From: Prevotella sp. CAG:755
GTDB taxonomy: Bacteria > Bacteroidota > Bacteroidia > Bacteroidales > Bacteroidaceae
DNA: 13,976 bases
Direction: 5' to 3'
NCBI GenBank assembly: GCA_000431275.1
Contig: HF989191.1
Span: forward strand, 3,890-17,865
Shown here piece by piece: positions 12,899-13,976 of the stretch (its first letter is position 1; each line of letters opens with the position of its first letter). Both the position numbers and the translations under genes were made by a program. The notes beneath the pieces were generated by a model, which was given only the letters and a program-made list of their open reading frames with translations, searched no databases and was not told the DNA's origin.

Positions 12899-13540
12899 TT
12901 ACGGCTCGGCGGGATAGCCGACCGGATGGTTCAGCACGGGCAACTGTGCCTCGCTCAGCCCGAGAGCCTCGCGCAAGGTGGCGCTGTCCATCGTAGCACG
13001 AGGCACGGTCGAAAGCCCCGCCGCCGCACAGAAAAGCGAGATGTTTTGCGAGACGATACCCACGTCGGCCGCACCCATCAGGCGGGTACGTTCAGCCGAA
13101 GCATCGCCGAGCTTGGAAAGGTCGGCCACGAGGATCAGGCACGCCGGAGCCGTCGCGGCAAAGTCCTGTCCGGCCGCCACGGCCGCCCGAAGGTCGCGGC
13201 CGGTAACGAGAACAAGGCGCTGGCCGGCAGCGTCATAGCGATAAGCACCCTCTGCGGTGGCCACATAAATGTCGACCTCCTGACGGTTCATGGCCGAAGG
13301 GGCCGTGCGTTTGCCCTCGGCGGGACGGTTGATGCCGTTGGCCGCCCAAAGCAAGTCGGACAAGTCGGCAGGTTTGAGCGCACCGGGCGCAAACGTGCGG
13401 TCGGAGTGACGGGACGAGAGGGCCTGCATCAACGTCGCAGGGCGCGTCATGTCGGGAGCCGTCAATGCTATGACCTTGTCTTGCGCGGCTACCGTAGCCG
13501 CCATAGCCAGGCCGAGGCCAAGAGAAAGAATACGTTTCAT
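12899..13540 (-). CDS. Exported SagB/ThcOx-type nitroreductase-like protein
   Basis: 213 aa. The first 20 residues (MKRILSLGLGLAMAATVAAQ) form a signal peptide, so the enzyme acts in the periplasm. The rest follows the nitroreductase fold: SSRHSDRTFA (42-51, FMN phosphate region), LSDLLWAANGINRP (60-73), RTAPSAMNRQEVDIYV (78-93), and AADVGIVSQNISLFCAAAGLSTV (157-179). It ends LNHPVGYPAEP. The group most like this is SagB/ThcOx flavoprotein dehydrogenases, which oxidise azolines in thiazole/oxazole peptides. Exported homologues in Bacteroidota are common and their substrates unknown. No cyclodehydratase or precursor gene is adjacent, so a RiPP role is not supported. It stands alone, with a long non-coding stretch upstream. 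Confidence 0.87.
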   Translation of the reverse strand: MKRILSLGLGLAMAATVAAQDKVIALTAPDMTRPATLMQALSSRHSDRTFAPGALKPADLSDLLWAANGINRPAEGKRTAPSAMNRQEVDIYVATAEGAYRYDAAGQRLVLVTGRDLRAAVAAGQDFAATAPACLILVADLSKLGDASAERTRLMGAADVGIVSQNISLFCAAAGLSTVPRATMDSATLREALGLSEAQLPVLNHPVGYPAEP

Positions 13541-13808
13541 CGTGCGTAAGGCTTATGAGTGAAATTCAACATGCGGCATCCCGCCGGCCAACAGCACTCA
13601 TATATAAATATGCGTGCCTCACGTGAGTGGCGAAACTACCGAGCGTAAAATTAGGTCAAAACATCGGACTGCGCGATATGTCGACAGACTTTTCTCCGTT
13701 TCTTTAAGAAAATTAAGCACAATCCTCCCTGTCATCCCTCAGCCGGGACAGGAGAACAAAAAAAGGGAAGCCCGCCTAATCTCACGACCCGGCGGACCTC
13801 CAAGGGAC

Positions 13809-13826
13809 TGTGACGCTCACGTCACA
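13809..13826. promoter_or_regulatory. CRP-like inverted repeat, candidate operator
   Basis: TGTGACG-CTCA-CGTCACA is a perfect 7-bp inverted repeat with a 4-nt centre. The outer TGTGA/TCACA halves are those of the Escherichia coli CRP site but with an 8-nt rather than 6-nt spacer. It could be a site for a Crp/Fnr- or bZIP-like dimer; no binding can be shown from sequence. Confidence 0.38.
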
Positions 13827-13902
13827 TTACCATGAAAACAAAAAACTTTACTCAACAGGATGCGAAAACGCCCGGAGATGCGTTTTCACCCCTTTCTATG
13901 CG

Positions 13903-13910
13903 CAAAGATA
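13903..13910 (-). promoter_or_regulatory. Orphan minus-strand -7 box (TATCTTTG)
   Basis: TATCTTTG on minus matches TAnnTTTG and points toward the nitroreductase gene about 360 nt away. The predicted transcript would quickly meet the hairpin at 13887-13864. No -33 box is seen. It may mark a long leader, a small RNA, or chance. Confidence 0.35.
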
Positions 13911-13976
13911 CGACATTATGATGAAAATTGGTCGGCTTTACATGAGCTGAATTCAACTTGCAAATGCAACAGAATT

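Larger units (their letters stand above)
13541..13976. other. Long non-coding stretch upstream of the nitroreductase gene
   Basis: This 436-nt stretch has no gene I can support. It holds a perfect palindrome CTCACGTGAG (13618-13627), a TGTGACG-N4-CGTCACA dyad (13809-13826), a hairpin CCTGTC/GACAGG (about 13728-13752), an 8-bp hairpin (13864-13887) and a minus-strand TATCTTTG box (13910-13903). No canonical promoter is close to the nitroreductase start. A tiny ORF (13832-13921, 29 aa) has no known match. It probably contains the regulatory region of a gene beyond the window edge and/or a long leader. Confidence 0.6.

Noticed and set aside
13832..13921. A 29-aa ORF after the CRP-like dyad
   Set aside because: Too short, no family signature, no ribosome binding site, and no promoter box on plus. 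Kept only as part of the non-coding description.
13541..13976. tRNA or CRISPR array in the long right-hand gap
   Set aside because: No cloverleaf with a CCA-type arm and no regularly spaced repeats were found.

Overview
The window comes from a GC-rich member of the Bacteroidales (phylum Bacteroidota). The evidence is a short primary-type sigma factor lacking region 1.1, several Bacteroidota-style promoter boxes (TAnnTTTG) just upstream of genes, few Shine-Dalgarno sequences, and Bacteroidota-typical families (DUF4199, likely DUF6452 and DUF6048, GH125). Genus cannot be fixed from the sequence; third positions are strongly C/G-rich throughout, with no obvious compositional island.

Left part, plus strand (1-3868): the C-terminal half of a Do/HtrA periplasmic protease ends at 597 and is closed by a strong terminator. 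An RpoD-type sigma factor (790-1641) follows. Next come a small secreted protein of unknown function (1723-2190) and a compact three-gene module: an HprK-related kinase (2246-3127), an S24/S26 Ser-His peptidase without a membrane anchor (3115-3621) and a PqqD-like peptide-binding protein (3599-3868). The three overlap one another. No PQQ or other known RiPP enzyme is present, so this module is the best candidate for an undescribed peptide or protein modification system. An 18-bp perfect-stem hairpin with T-tracts on both strands (3908-3954) ends it and insulates it from the convergent genes.

Middle part, minus strand (4058-10345): a probable seven-gene operon reads DUF4199 membrane protein, polyprenyl-phosphate glycosyltransferase, DUF6452-like lipoprotein, DUF6048-like outer membrane protein, MntP manganese exporter, ApbE flavin transferase and Crp/Fnr-type regulator. 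Spacings are 7 nt or less, or genes overlap. Beyond it lies a WecA/TagO-like polyprenyl-phosphate GlcNAc-1-P transferase with its own promoter, which sits against two abutting palindromes. The operon reads as an envelope and redox/metal homeostasis unit with its own regulator.

Right part: a secreted GH125 alpha-1,6-mannosidase (10547-11989, minus) is divergent from a phosphoglycolate-phosphatase-like HAD hydrolase (12114-12773, plus). The latter converges on an exported SagB/ThcOx-type nitroreductase (12899-13540, minus), with a 16-bp perfect-stem hairpin between them. The last 436 nt hold no convincing gene but contain a CRP-like dyad, a palindrome and an orphan minus-strand promoter box.
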